Source: Methylococcaceae bacterium (GTDB lineage: Bacteria > Pseudomonadota > Gammaproteobacteria > Methylococcales > Methylomonadaceae). From it: DNA of 64,000 nt. Location: NCBI GenBank assembly GCA_013140705.1, contig JABFSH010000019.1, forward strand, positions 1 to 64,000, in the 5' to 3' direction. Below the pieces are notes generated by a model. The model had not been told where the DNA came from. It searched no databases and saw nothing but the letters and a program-made list of their open reading frames with translations. Made by a program: the position numbers and the translations under genes. Below, one piece after another: positions 36,597 to 46,231 of this stretch (positions are counted from its first letter, which is position 1; the number at the start of each line of letters is the position of its first letter).

Positions 36597-37601
36597 ATGC
36601 ACGGTACCTTACCTTATCTGGAAGCCACTGATTTCCCAGCCATCACCCGAAATTCGCTGGAAATTTTACAGGTAAACCTGGGCTATTTATGTAACCTGAG
36701 CTGCACGCACTGCCACGTCAACGCAGGGCCGAAGCGTACCGAACTCATGAATCTTGACACGGTCAATCTGGTATTAGACTTCATCAGTAAATCCGGCCTT
36801 CATACGCTCGATTTAACCGGCGGCGCGCCGGAAATGAATCCGCATTTCAACTATCTGGTGCAACAAGCCCGGGCCCTGGATGTCAATGTGATTGACCGCT
36901 GTAATCTGGTTATTCTGGAAGAACCGGGCTTTGAAGATACTGCAGAATTTCTTGCCACCAACCAAGTTGAAATCACTGCCTCCCTGCCCTGTTATCTGGA
37001 AGACAATGTCGATAAACAACGCGGCAAAGGTACATTTTTGGCCAGTCTGGCAGCATTGAAAAATCTGAATCGCCTGGGCTATGGCCAACGAGGATCGCCG
37101 CTGCAATTGAATCTTGTCTTCAATCCACAGGGAATTAACCTGCCGCCAGACCAACAGATACTGGAACAGGCTTATAAAACCTACCTGTCTGATCACTACG
37201 GCATCGTTTTTAATAAATTATTTACCCTAACTAATCTGCCCATACAACGTTTTGGCAGCATGCTGATCAGTAAGGGCTTGTTGAACGATTACATGCAATT
37301 ATTGAAAGACAACTACCATCCGGAAAACCTGGAAGGCGTGATGTGCCGAAATACCATCAGCGTGGACTGGCAAGGTCATGTTTACGACTGCGATTTTAAT
37401 CAGATGTTGCACTTACCCTTGGGTAAAAACCCTGACCAACAAACCCACATTCGCGACTTGATCGATCAATCGTTAAACGGCGCCGCCATTAATGTTCGCC
37501 AGCATTGTTACGGCTGTACGGCCGGACAGGGCAGCAGCTGCGGCGGAGCACTTAAATTACAATTTCATGTAGCAGATAACAATTACACAATAATTAATTA
37601 A
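36597..37601 (+). CDS. arsS: Arsenosugar biosynthesis radical SAM protein ArsS
   Basis: A 334-residue radical SAM enzyme. The 4Fe-4S motif is CNLSCTHC (about residue 34-41). A Cys-rich C-terminal DUF3641 domain follows (GVMCRNTISVDWQG, YDCDFNQ, HCYGCTAGQGSSCGG). In the known pathway ArsS adds 5'-deoxyadenosyl to dimethylated arsenic on the way to arsenosugars. I start at ATG 36597, just after the DUF3047 stop, since an upstream in-frame ATG lies inside that gene. It is followed 19 nt later by arsM, the enzyme that supplies methylated arsenic. The family is firm; product identity is inferred. Confidence 0.92.
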   Translation: MHGTLPYLEATDFPAITRNSLEILQVNLGYLCNLSCTHCHVNAGPKRTELMNLDTVNLVLDFISKSGLHTLDLTGGAPEMNPHFNYLVQQARALDVNVIDRCNLVILEEPGFEDTAEFLATNQVEITASLPCYLEDNVDKQRGKGTFLASLAALKNLNRLGYGQRGSPLQLNLVFNPQGINLPPDQQILEQAYKTYLSDHYGIVFNKLFTLTNLPIQRFGSMLISKGLLNDYMQLLKDNYHPENLEGVMCRNTISVDWQGHVYDCDFNQMLHLPLGKNPDQQTHIRDLIDQSLNGAAINVRQHCYGCTAGQGSSCGGALKLQFHVADNNYTIIN

Positions 37602-37620
37602 GAACATTACAGGTACCAAA

Positions 37621-38742
37621 ATGACCATCGAAACCGGAGTATTAGAACGTTATTCAGCTGGCGCAGCCGCCATACAGACTGACTTGTGTTGTCCTGTCGA
37701 TTACGACCGCGAATTGCTCGCCATTCTGCCCCAGGAAATTATTGAAAAGGATTACGGTTGCGGCGATCCTTCTCGCTATGTCAAAAAAGGCGATGTCGTC
37801 CTGGATTTAGGCTCGGGTTCCGGCAAAATATGCTACATGGCCGCTCAATTGGTAGGGGATCAAGGCAAAGTAATCGGTGTCGACATGAACGATGACATGC
37901 TGGCTTTGGCGCGCAAATATCAGTCTGAAATGGCCCAGAAACTGGGCTCAAACCGCGTTGCATTCGTCAAGGGACAAATTCAGGATTTGGCGCTGGACCT
38001 GTCGGCCATGAATGAACACCTCGCACAATACCCCATCCAAAAGGCTGAAGACATTATCTCGCTACGCGCCTGGCAGGAAAAACAACGCCTGGAGTCGCCA
38101 TTAATCGGTGACAACTCCATTGATCTCGTGGTATCAAATTGTGTTCTTAATCTGGTTCATGACAGCGACAAGGAACAGTTGATCCGGGAGATTTTCCGTG
38201 TCGTTAAGCCGGGTGGTCGCGTGGCGATCTCCGACATTATCTGCGACGAACGAGTACCCGAACATTTGAAGCAGAATCAGCATCTTTGGAGCGGCTGTAT
38301 TTCCGGCGCCCTGCAGGAGCTCGACTTTTTGGACGCCTTTAGCAAAGCCGGTTTTATCGCTGTCAGCTATGACAAATGGGAAAGCCGGCCCTGGCAGGTT
38401 GTTGAAGGTCTGGAGTTTCGATCCGTAACGATTACCGCTGTCAAGCCAGAGCATGAACCCTGTATAGACAAGGGTCATGCCGTGATTTACCGAGGCCCTT
38501 ATTCTGAGGTCTATGACGACGACGGCCATGTCTATCTCAGAGGTCAGCGCATGGCAGTTTGTGAACGCACCTTTAGATTGCTCACCGGAGAAACCTACGC
38601 CACTGATTTCATCGGCATTCTCCCTGCGCAGGAAATTGAAGGAAAACCGTGGGATTGCGCAACCGGAACCTTGCGCCCAGCCGCCGCAACCAAAGGCGGT
38701 CTGCATCAGAATACGTGCAGCCCGGGTGGCGGCTGCTGTTAA
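37621..38742 (+). CDS. arsM: Arsenite S-adenosylmethionine methyltransferase ArsM
   Basis: A 373-residue methyltransferase. The SAM motif is VLDLGSGSGKICYMAAQLVG, with IGVDMNDDML and VSNCVLNLVHD following. Cys residues placed as in ArsM enzymes are seen in DLCC (23-24), SNCV and SGCISGA. A C-terminal extension of about 90 residues ends in CSPGGGCC, a Cys-rich tail. It methylates trivalent arsenic in the cytosol, feeding ArsS encoded just upstream. The C-terminal extension with its Cys tail is longer than in minimal ArsM proteins and is found with ArsS-type partners. Confidence 0.9.
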   Translation: MTIETGVLERYSAGAAAIQTDLCCPVDYDRELLAILPQEIIEKDYGCGDPSRYVKKGDVVLDLGSGSGKICYMAAQLVGDQGKVIGVDMNDDMLALARKYQSEMAQKLGSNRVAFVKGQIQDLALDLSAMNEHLAQYPIQKAEDIISLRAWQEKQRLESPLIGDNSIDLVVSNCVLNLVHDSDKEQLIREIFRVVKPGGRVAISDIICDERVPEHLKQNQHLWSGCISGALQELDFLDAFSKAGFIAVSYDKWESRPWQVVEGLEFRSVTITAVKPEHEPCIDKGHAVIYRGPYSEVYDDDGHVYLRGQRMAVCERTFRLLTGETYATDFIGILPAQEIEGKPWDCATGTLRPAAATKGGLHQNTCSPGGGCC

Positions 38743-38816
38743 CTTCACGCTGGATTCAGGATTCCGTTAAAAATAACTCCCCGAAAACGCAAAATCTCCC
38801 GGCAAGCCGTTCCGTG

Positions 38817-38958
38817 CTGAGCAAAATAAGCCCCCCTTCGGAGGCATGGCGTTACCATGAAACAGTCGCTGTTCGACGTACTTTTTTGTGTTTTCATATC
38901 TTTGCAAGTCATTGATTTTAAAAATACAAAAAAGCTGTTTCTTGAGAGCTTGTCGAAG
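38817..38958 (+). repeat. Dispersed 142-bp repeat, copy B
   Basis: Reverse-complement partner of 6820-6962, with about 95 percent identity by eye. It runs from CTGAGCAAAATAAGC to GAGCTTGTCGAAG. The two copies are about 32 kb apart and inverted. Confidence 0.85.
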
Positions 38959-39077
38959 CATGAATGGCTTGCCGCTACGGAGTGCAATTTTTTCGTCCAT
39001 CCTTCGACAAGCTCAGACGAACGGAAAAATTTTCTTGGCACAGATCGGTAAGTTATTTTTTGCCATATCCTTAGCTC

Positions 39078-39107
39078 CCCGGCCTATTTGTGCGGCCGGG
39101 ATGCTTT
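39078..39107 (+). terminator. Possible terminator
   Basis: CCCGGCC (39078-39084) and GGCCGGG (39094-39100) form a GC-rich hairpin with a 9-nt loop, followed by ATGCTTTTC. It is about 340 nt after arsM, so which transcript it ends is unclear. Confidence 0.5.
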
Positions 39108-39314
39108 TCTGTTGCTGTTTATTTTGTACTGCTTGTATTTACAGGGTTTGATTTGATGGGCTGAAAGACTGATCATCGTCAAAAGACTGCCGCGTCAAAC
39201 GTTCCCGATCGATAAATAATGCACTGAAATCAGTCTGGCCAGATTTTGGTCAATTTAACTCAATGTCAGAGACAATAAGCCATCGAAGAGTCTTTCGACA
39301 AATTAAAAACAGAG

Positions 39315-39337
39315 TTATCCACAGACTTTGTGGATAA
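39315..39337. promoter_or_regulatory. Inverted pair of consensus DnaA boxes
   Basis: TTATCCACA (39315-39323) and TGTGGATAA (39329-39337) are both exact matches to the E. coli DnaA box, in opposite orientation and 5 nt apart. They are followed by an AT-rich stretch (AAAATTTTATTATT). No further boxes or origin-type genes are nearby. The pair could also simply be a hairpin. Confidence 0.5.
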
Positions 39338-39382
39338 AAATTTTATTATTGCAGGAATATCTTCGGAACAATGAGTTGGCTG

Positions 39383-39757
39383 CTAATAACCCATTCCAAA
39401 TCCATTTCCAAAGAACGAACCGGCGGCAGCGCCAAGGCCAGCAGCAATTGGATCACCCGCACCTAACTCGTAGCCCAGAACGCCACCGATGATACCGCCG
39501 GCCAAACCCTGGTGCGAACGCTGGTCATAACCATAATATCGGGGTGGTGGGGAATAAACAACGGGCGGTTGTTGATAGTAATAGTTGTTGACCTGTGGTT
39601 GAGGATAATAGACTGGTGGCTGCTGAGGATAGTAGTTGTTGATTTGCTGTTGCGGATAATAGCCTTGATCATCCCAATCGTCATCGTCCGCCTGAGACAG
39701 GGATGAATAGAACGTAGCAGTCGCAATAAGTGGAATCAATATCAGCAATTTTTTCAT
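39383..39757 (-). CDS. Exported Pro/Tyr/Gln-rich protein with glycine zipper
   Basis: A 124-residue protein: signal peptide (ending SQA), acidic DDDDWDD segment, then a repetitive YYPQQ/NNYYPQQPPV region (about 32-75), then a glycine-zipper helix (GLAGGIIGGVLGYELGAGDP) and GAAAGSFFGNGFGMGY. Glycine zippers of this kind insert into or associate with the outer membrane. Function unknown. GGAGAAC lies upstream of ATG 39757. Confidence 0.78.
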   Translation of the reverse strand: MKKLLILIPLIATATFYSSLSQADDDDWDDQGYYPQQQINNYYPQQPPVYYPQPQVNNYYYQQPPVVYSPPPRYYGYDQRSHQGLAGGIIGGVLGYELGAGDPIAAGLGAAAGSFFGNGFGMGY

Positions 39758-39966
39758 CGTTTGTTCTCCATTAATAATTTAGTTCATTCAATTCTTAGGG
39801 AAAGATTATCCCGGTATATCGTGAATGGATACTTAACAAAAAAAAGCGTTTACCGTTTAAAAACGATGAGTACTGAAAAAAGTTCAGATCTTGAATAATT
39901 ACAAAACTAAAAATCAATCTGTTGGAAACTGTACTGTACGTCTTCATCATTCTATGGGCTAGTGCA

Positions 39967-40821
39967 TTACCTCAGCCCATAGTCCAACACCAACCCGGCA
40001 TAAACTGCCAAACCAAACCAGTTATTATTCAAAAAAGCCTGAAAGCAGCGGGCTTTTACGCGGTGAAAAATCAACATTTGTTGATAACAGAATAAACCTC
40101 CGGCAATAATCACGCCGCCATAATAAAACCAGCCCAACTGCTGCATTCGCCCAACGATAACCAACAGGCACAGAATAATGATCTGCAATACCGCCATGAT
40201 GTGACGGTCATAATCACCGAACAATATCGCTGTCGATTTGACGCCAATTTTAATATCGTCGTCCTTGTCGACCATCGCGTACATGGTGTCATAAACCAAT
40301 GCCCATAAGATAACAGCCAGATACATCAGCCAGGCAACCGGCGGGATTCGATCCGTCTGCGCGGCAAACGCCATCGGCACCGCCCAGCCAAAAGCGATAC
40401 CCAGATAAGCCTGTGGTAACTGGGTATAGCGTTTCATAAACGGGTAGCTGGCTGCCAAGAATGCGCCGACAAAAGACAGCAAGATCGTATAAATGTTAAG
40501 CAACAACACAAGTCCGAATGCGCTAAGACTCAACACAATAAAAACAATCAGTGCTTCTTTGGGTGTCACTTTGCCGGCTGCAATCGGGCGTTGCTTTGTG
40601 CGCTCGACGTGCGGATCGAATTCCCGGTCGGCGTAATCATTGATCACACAACCGGCCGCTCGCATCAGTACAACACCCAGGCAAAACACTAGCAACACCA
40701 GTATATCGGGCTTGCCGTTTCCGGCCACCCAAAGCGCCCATAAAGCTGGCCATAACAGGATGAAAATGCCTATGGGTTTGTCAAATCGGCCTAAAAGCCA
40801 GTATTGTTTTATTCGATTCAT
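39967..40821 (-). CDS. ubiA: 4-hydroxybenzoate polyprenyltransferase
   Basis: A 284-residue inner-membrane enzyme of ubiquinone synthesis that joins the polyprenyl tail to 4-hydroxybenzoate. Both Asp-rich motifs that bind Mg-pyrophosphate are present: [19 protein letters not shown] and [12 protein letters not shown]. The start is ATG 40821; a longer frame beginning 20 codons upstream has no support. It is divergent from arsC. Confidence 0.95.
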   Translation of the reverse strand: MNRIKQYWLLGRFDKPIGIFILLWPALWALWVAGNGKPDILVLLVFCLGVVLMRAAGCVINDYADREFDPHVERTKQRPIAAGKVTPKEALIVFIVLSLSAFGLVLLLNIYTILLSFVGAFLAASYPFMKRYTQLPQAYLGIAFGWAVPMAFAAQTDRIPPVAWLMYLAVILWALVYDTMYAMVDKDDDIKIGVKSTAILFGDYDRHIMAVLQIIILCLLVIVGRMQQLGWFYYGGVIIAGGLFCYQQMLIFHRVKARCFQAFLNNNWFGLAVYAGLVLDYGLR

Positions 40822-40939
40822 CACGAAGCCCTTATACGATTCAGAATTCTTCGTTATTGCCACTGGCTTTACCTTATACAAAGCGTGAGTTTTTGTTATA
40901 GTGCTATTATAACTTTTTCATTAACGGAGCGCGTGCACG

Positions 40940-41287
40940 ATGAGCGTATCGATCTACCACAATCCGCGTTGCGGAAAATCCCGGCAAACTCTGCAATTGC
41001 TGAAAGAGCAGGGTATCGAACCCGAAGTCATCGAATACCTAAAAACACCGCCAACACCTCAGGAACTGGATGATATTCTGATTAAACTGGACATGGAACC
41101 TCGACAACTCATGCGTAAGAAGGAAGCCGAATACCAGACTAATGCGCTGGACGACAAGGCACTCGACCGGCAAGCATTGATTAATGCCATGGTTGAATAT
41201 CCCATTCTGATCGAACGGCCGATTGTACTGGCCAATGGTAAAGCGGCTATCGGGCGACCACCTGAAAATGTCCTGACCATTTTATAA
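40940..41287 (+). CDS. arsC: ArsC-family arsenate reductase (YfgD-like)
   Basis: A 115-residue thioredoxin-like reductase. The catalytic Cys is in YHNPRCGKSR at residues 6-15. The conserved Arg residues are in LMRKKE, LIERPIV and IGRPPENV, as in glutaredoxin-dependent arsenate reductases. It heads the arsC-wrbA-DUF2069-hda run, which is conserved in Pseudomonas, so it may be a housekeeping YfgD-like protein rather than a dedicated resistance enzyme. The arsS-arsM genes lie about 2 kb upstream across the convergent ubiA region. Confidence 0.88.
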   Translation: MSVSIYHNPRCGKSRQTLQLLKEQGIEPEVIEYLKTPPTPQELDDILIKLDMEPRQLMRKKEAEYQTNALDDKALDRQALINAMVEYPILIERPIVLANGKAAIGRPPENVLTIL

Positions 41288-41899
<612 letters not shown>

Positions 41900-41909
41900 G
41901 CCAGATTGT

Positions 41910-42275
41910 ATGCGCATGAACTTTACCATTAAACCCGGCAACTATTATTACCTGGCATTGGTCGGCTTTTTCGGGTTGTTCACCTTATTAATGCTTTGGA
42001 ATACGATTTTTTCACCATCATCGAGATTTCCCGTGGCATTGATTTTATTAATTACGATTTCGCCTTTGCTGCTACCCATGCGTGGTTTATTAAACCGAGA
42101 TCGCCGAAGCTGCGCATGGACCTCCTATATCAGCCTGATATACTTTATACATGGCTGCGTCGAAACCTATGCCAATACTCATGAAAGGCTGTATGCTTCG
42201 ACAGAAGTGCTATTCAGCCTGCTGCTTTTCTTCGGGACCACGCTATATCTCCGTTTTGAAACGAATGCCGGCTGA
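41910..42275 (+). CDS. DUF2069 family membrane protein
   Basis: A 121-residue inner-membrane protein with four hydrophobic helices, including GFFGLFTLLMLWNTIF and TSYISLIYFIHGCVETYAN, the DUF2069 signature region. No known function. It is embedded between wrbA and hda, and its stop is 2 nt before the hda start, a position conserved in other gammaproteobacteria. Confidence 0.85.
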   Translation: MRMNFTIKPGNYYYLALVGFFGLFTLLMLWNTIFSPSSRFPVALILLITISPLLLPMRGLLNRDRRSCAWTSYISLIYFIHGCVETYANTHERLYASTEVLFSLLLFFGTTLYLRFETNAG

Positions 42276-42277
42276 CC

Positions 42278-42985
42278 ATGGCGCAGCAACTTCCGCTTCA
42301 GTTCGAATTCAGGGCCAATCAGACGTTTGCTGATTTTTATTCCGGTAGCAATCAGGAAATCATTGATCACTTGCAGCATTGCGTTACCGGTAGCGGTGAA
42401 GCCTTTATCTTTGTTTGGGGTATGCCCGGACAAGGTAAAAGCCATTTGCTGCAGGCCTGTTGTCATCATGCACAAAAACAAGAACTGAGATCGTTTTATT
42501 TTGATCTGGCCAGTCCATCATTACCAGATCCTTCCCTGTTAAGCGGCCTTGATGAATGTGAGGTCGTTTGTTTGGACAACATTGAACTCATCTCTGGAAA
42601 TGCGGCCTGGGAATTGGCGTTTTTCAATTTTTTCAATCAGCATCGAGATCAAGGCCATAAACTCATCGTTTCGGCATCCTGCTCGCCCGGTTCGCTCGCC
42701 ATTCAACTGCCTGACCTCAAAACACGCCTCAATTGGGGCCTGGCTTTAAAGCTGAAAATGTTATCTGATGATGACCGAATTGCCGCGTTAATCTTCAAAG
42801 CCGACCAGCTGGGTTTTGAAATAGCACCGCAAACCGGACGTTTTCTTCTGAGTCATTACCATCGCAATCCGCAATCGCTATGGACTTTACTTGAAAAACT
42901 GAATCTTGCTTCACTAGCAGCGAAGCGCAAGTTAACCGTGCCATTTTTAAAGACCATTCTGGAGCAAGACACGCATGACGCCTAA
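42278..42985 (+). CDS. hda: DnaA regulatory inactivator Hda
   Basis: A 235-residue AAA+ protein homologous to DnaA domain III. Walker A is GMPGQGKSHLL, Walker B CLDNIEL, and the N-terminal LQFEFRANQTFADF includes the clamp-binding Gln-Leu stretch (QLPLQF). With the sliding clamp it triggers hydrolysis of DnaA-ATP after initiation. It overlaps panE by 11 nt. Confidence 0.92.
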   Translation: MAQQLPLQFEFRANQTFADFYSGSNQEIIDHLQHCVTGSGEAFIFVWGMPGQGKSHLLQACCHHAQKQELRSFYFDLASPSLPDPSLLSGLDECEVVCLDNIELISGNAAWELAFFNFFNQHRDQGHKLIVSASCSPGSLAIQLPDLKTRLNWGLALKLKMLSDDDRIAALIFKADQLGFEIAPQTGRFLLSHYHRNPQSLWTLLEKLNLASLAAKRKLTVPFLKTILEQDTHDA

Positions 42986-43922
42986 GGTTCTGGTTATTGG
43001 CGCCGGCGCGATTGGCGGATTTTATGGCTCATTACTCGCCAAAGCAAAGGCTGAAGTAGCGGTAGTCTGCCGTTCCGATTATGCACAGGTAAAAAAGCAT
43101 GGCATAAATATTTCTAGCGAAACCCTTGGAAACTGGCACTTTAGGCCATCACGCGTCTTGCAACACGCTTCTGAATATGAAGGCGTTGCCGACTTCGTCC
43201 TTCTCTGTACAAAAGTGATTCCTGAACTGGATCGGGTAACGCTTATCCGCCCGGCGGTCAAGCCTCAAACATCAATTGTCTTTATCCAGAATGGTGTAGG
43301 CATTGAAAATGAACTGCTGGATGCGTTTCCTAACAATGACATTATCAGTGGCTTGGCGTTTATCGGCTGCAATCGTATCGGACCCGGAGAAATTAAGCAT
43401 TTGGCTTATGGTCGACTGTCCCTGGGTACTATTTCCAGCCATCCCGGCACTAAAACCGCAGCTTTGTGTGAACTCTTCAACAAGTCCGGTATTGAATGTA
43501 GCGCCAGTGACGACATCATCCGGGATCGCTGGAGGAAATGTGTCTGGAATGCCGCGTTCAATCCGTTGTCGGTGTTATCTGGTGGGCTGCTCACTCTGGA
43601 TATTCTGCACTCACAGGAGCCATTGGTGCGCAACATTATGCAGGAAATCAGCATAATCGCCGCCGCCATTGGCCATACCCTGCCAACTGACAGTATTGAT
43701 ATGAGCATAAGCAGCACCTACGGCATGCCATCGTATAAAACCAGTATGCTGCTGGATTTTGAAAACGGTCACCCGATGGAAACGGAAGCTATTTTGGGTA
43801 ATGCATTACGAGCGGCTAATGGGGCGGGTATCGCTAGCCCGCACATTGAAACCGTGTATGCACTGATGAAACTGAGAGATATTAAATCGGGTACTGCACT
43901 TGCAAACAGCAAGCATGAATAA
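42975..43922 (+). CDS. panE: 2-dehydropantoate 2-reductase
   Basis: A 315-residue NADPH-dependent ketopantoate reductase of pantothenate synthesis. N-terminal Rossmann motif VIGAGAIGGFYG, catalytic Lys in RDRWRKCVWNAAFNPLSV, and C-terminal helix region with SSTYGMPSYKTSMLLDFENG. Length is typical. Other ketoacid reductases share the fold, so the exact substrate is likely but not certain. Confidence 0.87.
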   Translation: MTPKVLVIGAGAIGGFYGSLLAKAKAEVAVVCRSDYAQVKKHGINISSETLGNWHFRPSRVLQHASEYEGVADFVLLCTKVIPELDRVTLIRPAVKPQTSIVFIQNGVGIENELLDAFPNNDIISGLAFIGCNRIGPGEIKHLAYGRLSLGTISSHPGTKTAALCELFNKSGIECSASDDIIRDRWRKCVWNAAFNPLSVLSGGLLTLDILHSQEPLVRNIMQEISIIAAAIGHTLPTDSIDMSISSTYGMPSYKTSMLLDFENGHPMETEAILGNALRAANGAGIASPHIETVYALMKLRDIKSGTALANSKHE

Positions 43923-44026
43923 ATACCGATGAACTTGTTACTTTTTATTTGTCCATAATTATCTGACCCTCCGGACCTTTCAGTGTTGACTGAGAAATCA
44001 AAGCCCGAAGGTTCTTCAGTGATCCT

Positions 44027-44425
44027 TTAGCTATTTAAAGCGCCAGCATAAGCCATATCAAAGGTTGGAATATGTTTATCCAGCCAGCCTTTAACCATTT
44101 GTCCAACTTCTTCAGTAACTTCCGCTTCACCTGCATGGAACTTAGTTTGCAATCCCGCACAAACGCCGACTAAAGCATCATGCTCTGCCTTGTGTTCAGC
44201 AAATCCGGAAAAATCTTTGGCCTGCATTTCTTTTTCTTCATGCGCAAAATGTCCGACAACATAGGCGATCAAATCATCCAGTTGCTCACCGATTGCAGAA
44301 CGAGCAGCGCCCCCTGTTGCCAAATCATATAATTTGTTAAGTTTGCCAAACAGAATCTGGTGCTCATCATCTGCGAAGCCTACATTTGTACCATATTGAC
44401 TAGCTGTCCACGTAATTAAAGCCAT
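44027..44425 (-). CDS. Bacteriohemerythrin
   Basis: A 132-residue single-domain hemerythrin. All seven di-iron ligands are visible: His22, His59, Glu63, His78, His82, His118 and Asp123. The protein binds O2 reversibly. In Methylococcus capsulatus a closely similar protein carries O2 to the membrane methane monooxygenase. AAGGGGT precedes ATG 44425. An FNR-type palindrome at 44629-44642, about 200 nt upstream, suggests oxygen control. It is one of the better hints that the organism is a methanotroph. Confidence 0.93.
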   Translation of the reverse strand: MALITWTASQYGTNVGFADDEHQILFGKLNKLYDLATGGAARSAIGEQLDDLIAYVVGHFAHEEKEMQAKDFSGFAEHKAEHDALVGVCAGLQTKFHAGEAEVTEEVGQMVKGWLDKHIPTFDMAYAGALNS

Positions 44426-44738
44426 ACTTGTACCCCTTTATAGTTTTATTTAGATTAACCGCACTAATTAGCCGTGCAGGGAAAAAAGTTTTTCTGCCTA
44501 ACCAGTCTGCAATAAAACCTGCTCCCCATTCGACTTGCCGATAACAAAAGACTCTCGTAAGTTAGAGAACTTATTCATCCTGTTACCAGAAGTGCCGGCT
44601 TATTCTATGCGCTCATGGCAAAGCCGATTTGACATAAGTCAAAGAATGTTTACTTGAAATGCTTTTGTAGAAGGATGAGCGGACTATAAGGTTGTCACTA
44701 TCCACTGACCGCCAATGGATACGCAGCGTAAGCGTCGA
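44426..44738. other. Upstream region of bacteriohemerythrin
   Basis: 313 bp between the rhodanese stop and the bacteriohemerythrin start, both on the minus strand. It contains the FNR-type palindrome. No gene seen. It should hold the bacteriohemerythrin promoter. Confidence 0.55.
44629..44642. promoter_or_regulatory. FNR/Anr-type palindrome
   Basis: TTGACATAAGTCAA, a perfect dyad matching the FNR/Anr form TTGAC-N4-GTCAA (extended by one more T/A pair). Located about 210 nt upstream of the bacteriohemerythrin start. Confidence 0.5.
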
Positions 44739-45062
44739 TTAATAGCGGCGAACAGATGCATCGCAATAGCTGGACCAGGCGTCAATTCCACCGTTTAGAT
44801 TGTAGACATGAGTAAAACCGGAATGCATCAGAAACTGAGCGGCTTGTTGACTACGCATGCCATGATGGCAAATCACCATGATCTCTTGTTGCGGGTCCAA
44901 CTCCGCTAGACGTTGAGGTATTTGATTCAGCGGAATTAGTAGACTGCCTTCTATTCGGGCATATTCATATTCATAGGGTTCTCTGACATCCAGTAATACC
45001 AACGGATCATTTTTCTCGATTCGTTGCTTTAATTCTATGGCTGATACTTGTTTTACCGACAT
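44739..45062 (-). CDS. Single-domain rhodanese
   Basis: A 107-residue sulphurtransferase domain. The active-site loop is CHHGMRSQQAA, with LLDVREPYEYEYARI before it, as in GlpE-like proteins. It moves sulphane sulphur between thiols. It starts 10 nt inside the end of the aminotransferase gene and so is co-translated with it; this pairing occurs in other gammaproteobacteria. Confidence 0.9.
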   Translation of the reverse strand: MSVKQVSAIELKQRIEKNDPLVLLDVREPYEYEYARIEGSLLIPLNQIPQRLAELDPQQEIMVICHHGMRSQQAAQFLMHSGFTHVYNLNGGIDAWSSYCDASVRRY

Positions 45063-46231
45063 AATGACCTTTGGTTAAGAAATTTTTCCAATCGTTGCAT
45101 TGCAGAGGTCATTCTATCCATAGAAGTAGTATAAGCAAAACGAATATAGCGCTCGGAGTGATGCATGCCAAAATCTTTTCCGGGGGTAACGGCGACGGCT
45201 TCCGCTTCTAAAAATTCCTGCGCAAATTGAAAGCTATCGTCGGTAAATCGGGAGCAGTCGGCATAAATGTAAAAAGCACCCTGTGGTTTGATCGGCACAT
45301 CAAATCCAATACGAAGCAGATTTTCATACAGAAAATCCCGCCGCTGTGCAAACTCCGTTCTTCTTCGTTCAAGATCCCTCAAGGTGTGTTGATCGAAAGC
45401 GGAGAGCGCTGCATATTGCGAAAGTGAAGAAGTAGCGATAAAGATATTCTGGGCTAATTTTTCCGTGGCTTCAATAAACGCATCGGGCACGATCAGCCAG
45501 CCGATACGCCAGCCCGTCATGCCGAAATACTTGGAAAAACTGTTTATGACGAAGACATCGTCACTGAATTGCAGGGCCGTTGTTGCCTTGGTGCTGTAAA
45601 CCAGCCCATGATAAATCTCATCAGAATAAAAACACCCTCCCGATGAATTCACCATCTCAATAGCTTGTTTTAGCCTGATGGGATCGATCAGGGTGCCGGT
45701 TGGATTTGATGGGGAAGCAATTAACACACCTTTGGTTTTAGCCGTCCAATGTTGTCGAATTAAATCTTCCGTCAAATGATAATGCGTTGATGCATCGACG
45801 GGTATGGTCAGGGTATCTCCATCAAAAAGTGCTACAAAATTGCGGTTACAGGGATAGCAGGGATCAGCCATTAGAATTTCTTCACCCGGATTTAAACTAA
45901 CGCCCAGTGCCAACAAAAAAGCACCCGAAGCGCCCGGCGTCACAAAAATTCGTTCTTTAGCGACGCTGACTCCATAATGCTGCCGATAATAGTTCGCTAT
46001 TTTTTCTCGCAACTCTGCTAATCCCGCAGCCGGTGTATATTTGACTTCACCTGTCTGCAAATATTGAATACCGGTTTCAACAATAGTGGCCGGTGTTGGA
46101 AAATCAGGTTCACCAATTTCCATGTGAATCACATCCCGGCCTTGTGCTTCCAGTTGCCTGGCACGATGTAATAACTCCATGACATAAAAAGGAGAAATAC
46201 TCTGCGTACGTGTAGCCAGTCGATCTACCAT
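45053..46231 (-). CDS. Class I/II PLP-dependent aminotransferase
   Basis: A 392-residue fold-type I aminotransferase. The PLP lysine is in NSFSKYFGMTGWRIGW, with MEIGEPDFPTP at the N-terminus and SPSNPTGTL, YSDEIYHGL and RFAYTTSMDRM further on. Start ATG 46231 is preferred over GTG 46243. The amino acid specificity cannot be read from the sequence. It is divergent from dksA. Confidence 0.9.
   Translation of the reverse strand: MVDRLATRTQSISPFYVMELLHRARQLEAQGRDVIHMEIGEPDFPTPATIVETGIQYLQTGEVKYTPAAGLAELREKIANYYRQHYGVSVAKERIFVTPGASGAFLLALGVSLNPGEEILMADPCYPCNRNFVALFDGDTLTIPVDASTHYHLTEDLIRQHWTAKTKGVLIASPSNPTGTLIDPIRLKQAIEMVNSSGGCFYSDEIYHGLVYSTKATTALQFSDDVFVINSFSKYFGMTGWRIGWLIVPDAFIEATEKLAQNIFIATSSLSQYAALSAFDQHTLRDLERRRTEFAQRRDFLYENLLRIGFDVPIKPQGAFYIYADCSRFTDDSFQFAQEFLEAEAVAVTPGKDFGMHHSERYIRFAYTTSMDRMTSAMQRLEKFLNQRSLCR

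Larger units (their letters stand above)
38743..39382. other. Intergenic region after arsM with repeat and DnaA boxes
   Basis: 640 bp with no supported gene. It contains copy B of the 143-bp dispersed repeat (38817-38958), another TTCGACAAGCTCAG repeat fragment at about 39002, a terminator-like hairpin (39078-39107) and a pair of inverted DnaA boxes (39315-39337). Several overlapping frames of 60-100 codons cover the repeat and are not called. Confidence 0.6.

Noticed and set aside
38134-38748. 204-codon minus-strand frame over arsM
   Set aside because: Shadow of arsM, which has clear motifs on the other strand.
38649-39151. Overlapping frames of 60-100 codons after arsM
   Set aside because: They read through copy B of the dispersed repeat in several frames; none has family features.
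39952-39982. CTATGGGCT/AGCCCATAG inverted repeat at the end of ubiA as a terminator
   Set aside because: It spans the ubiA stop and lacks a T-run, so evidence for termination is poor.
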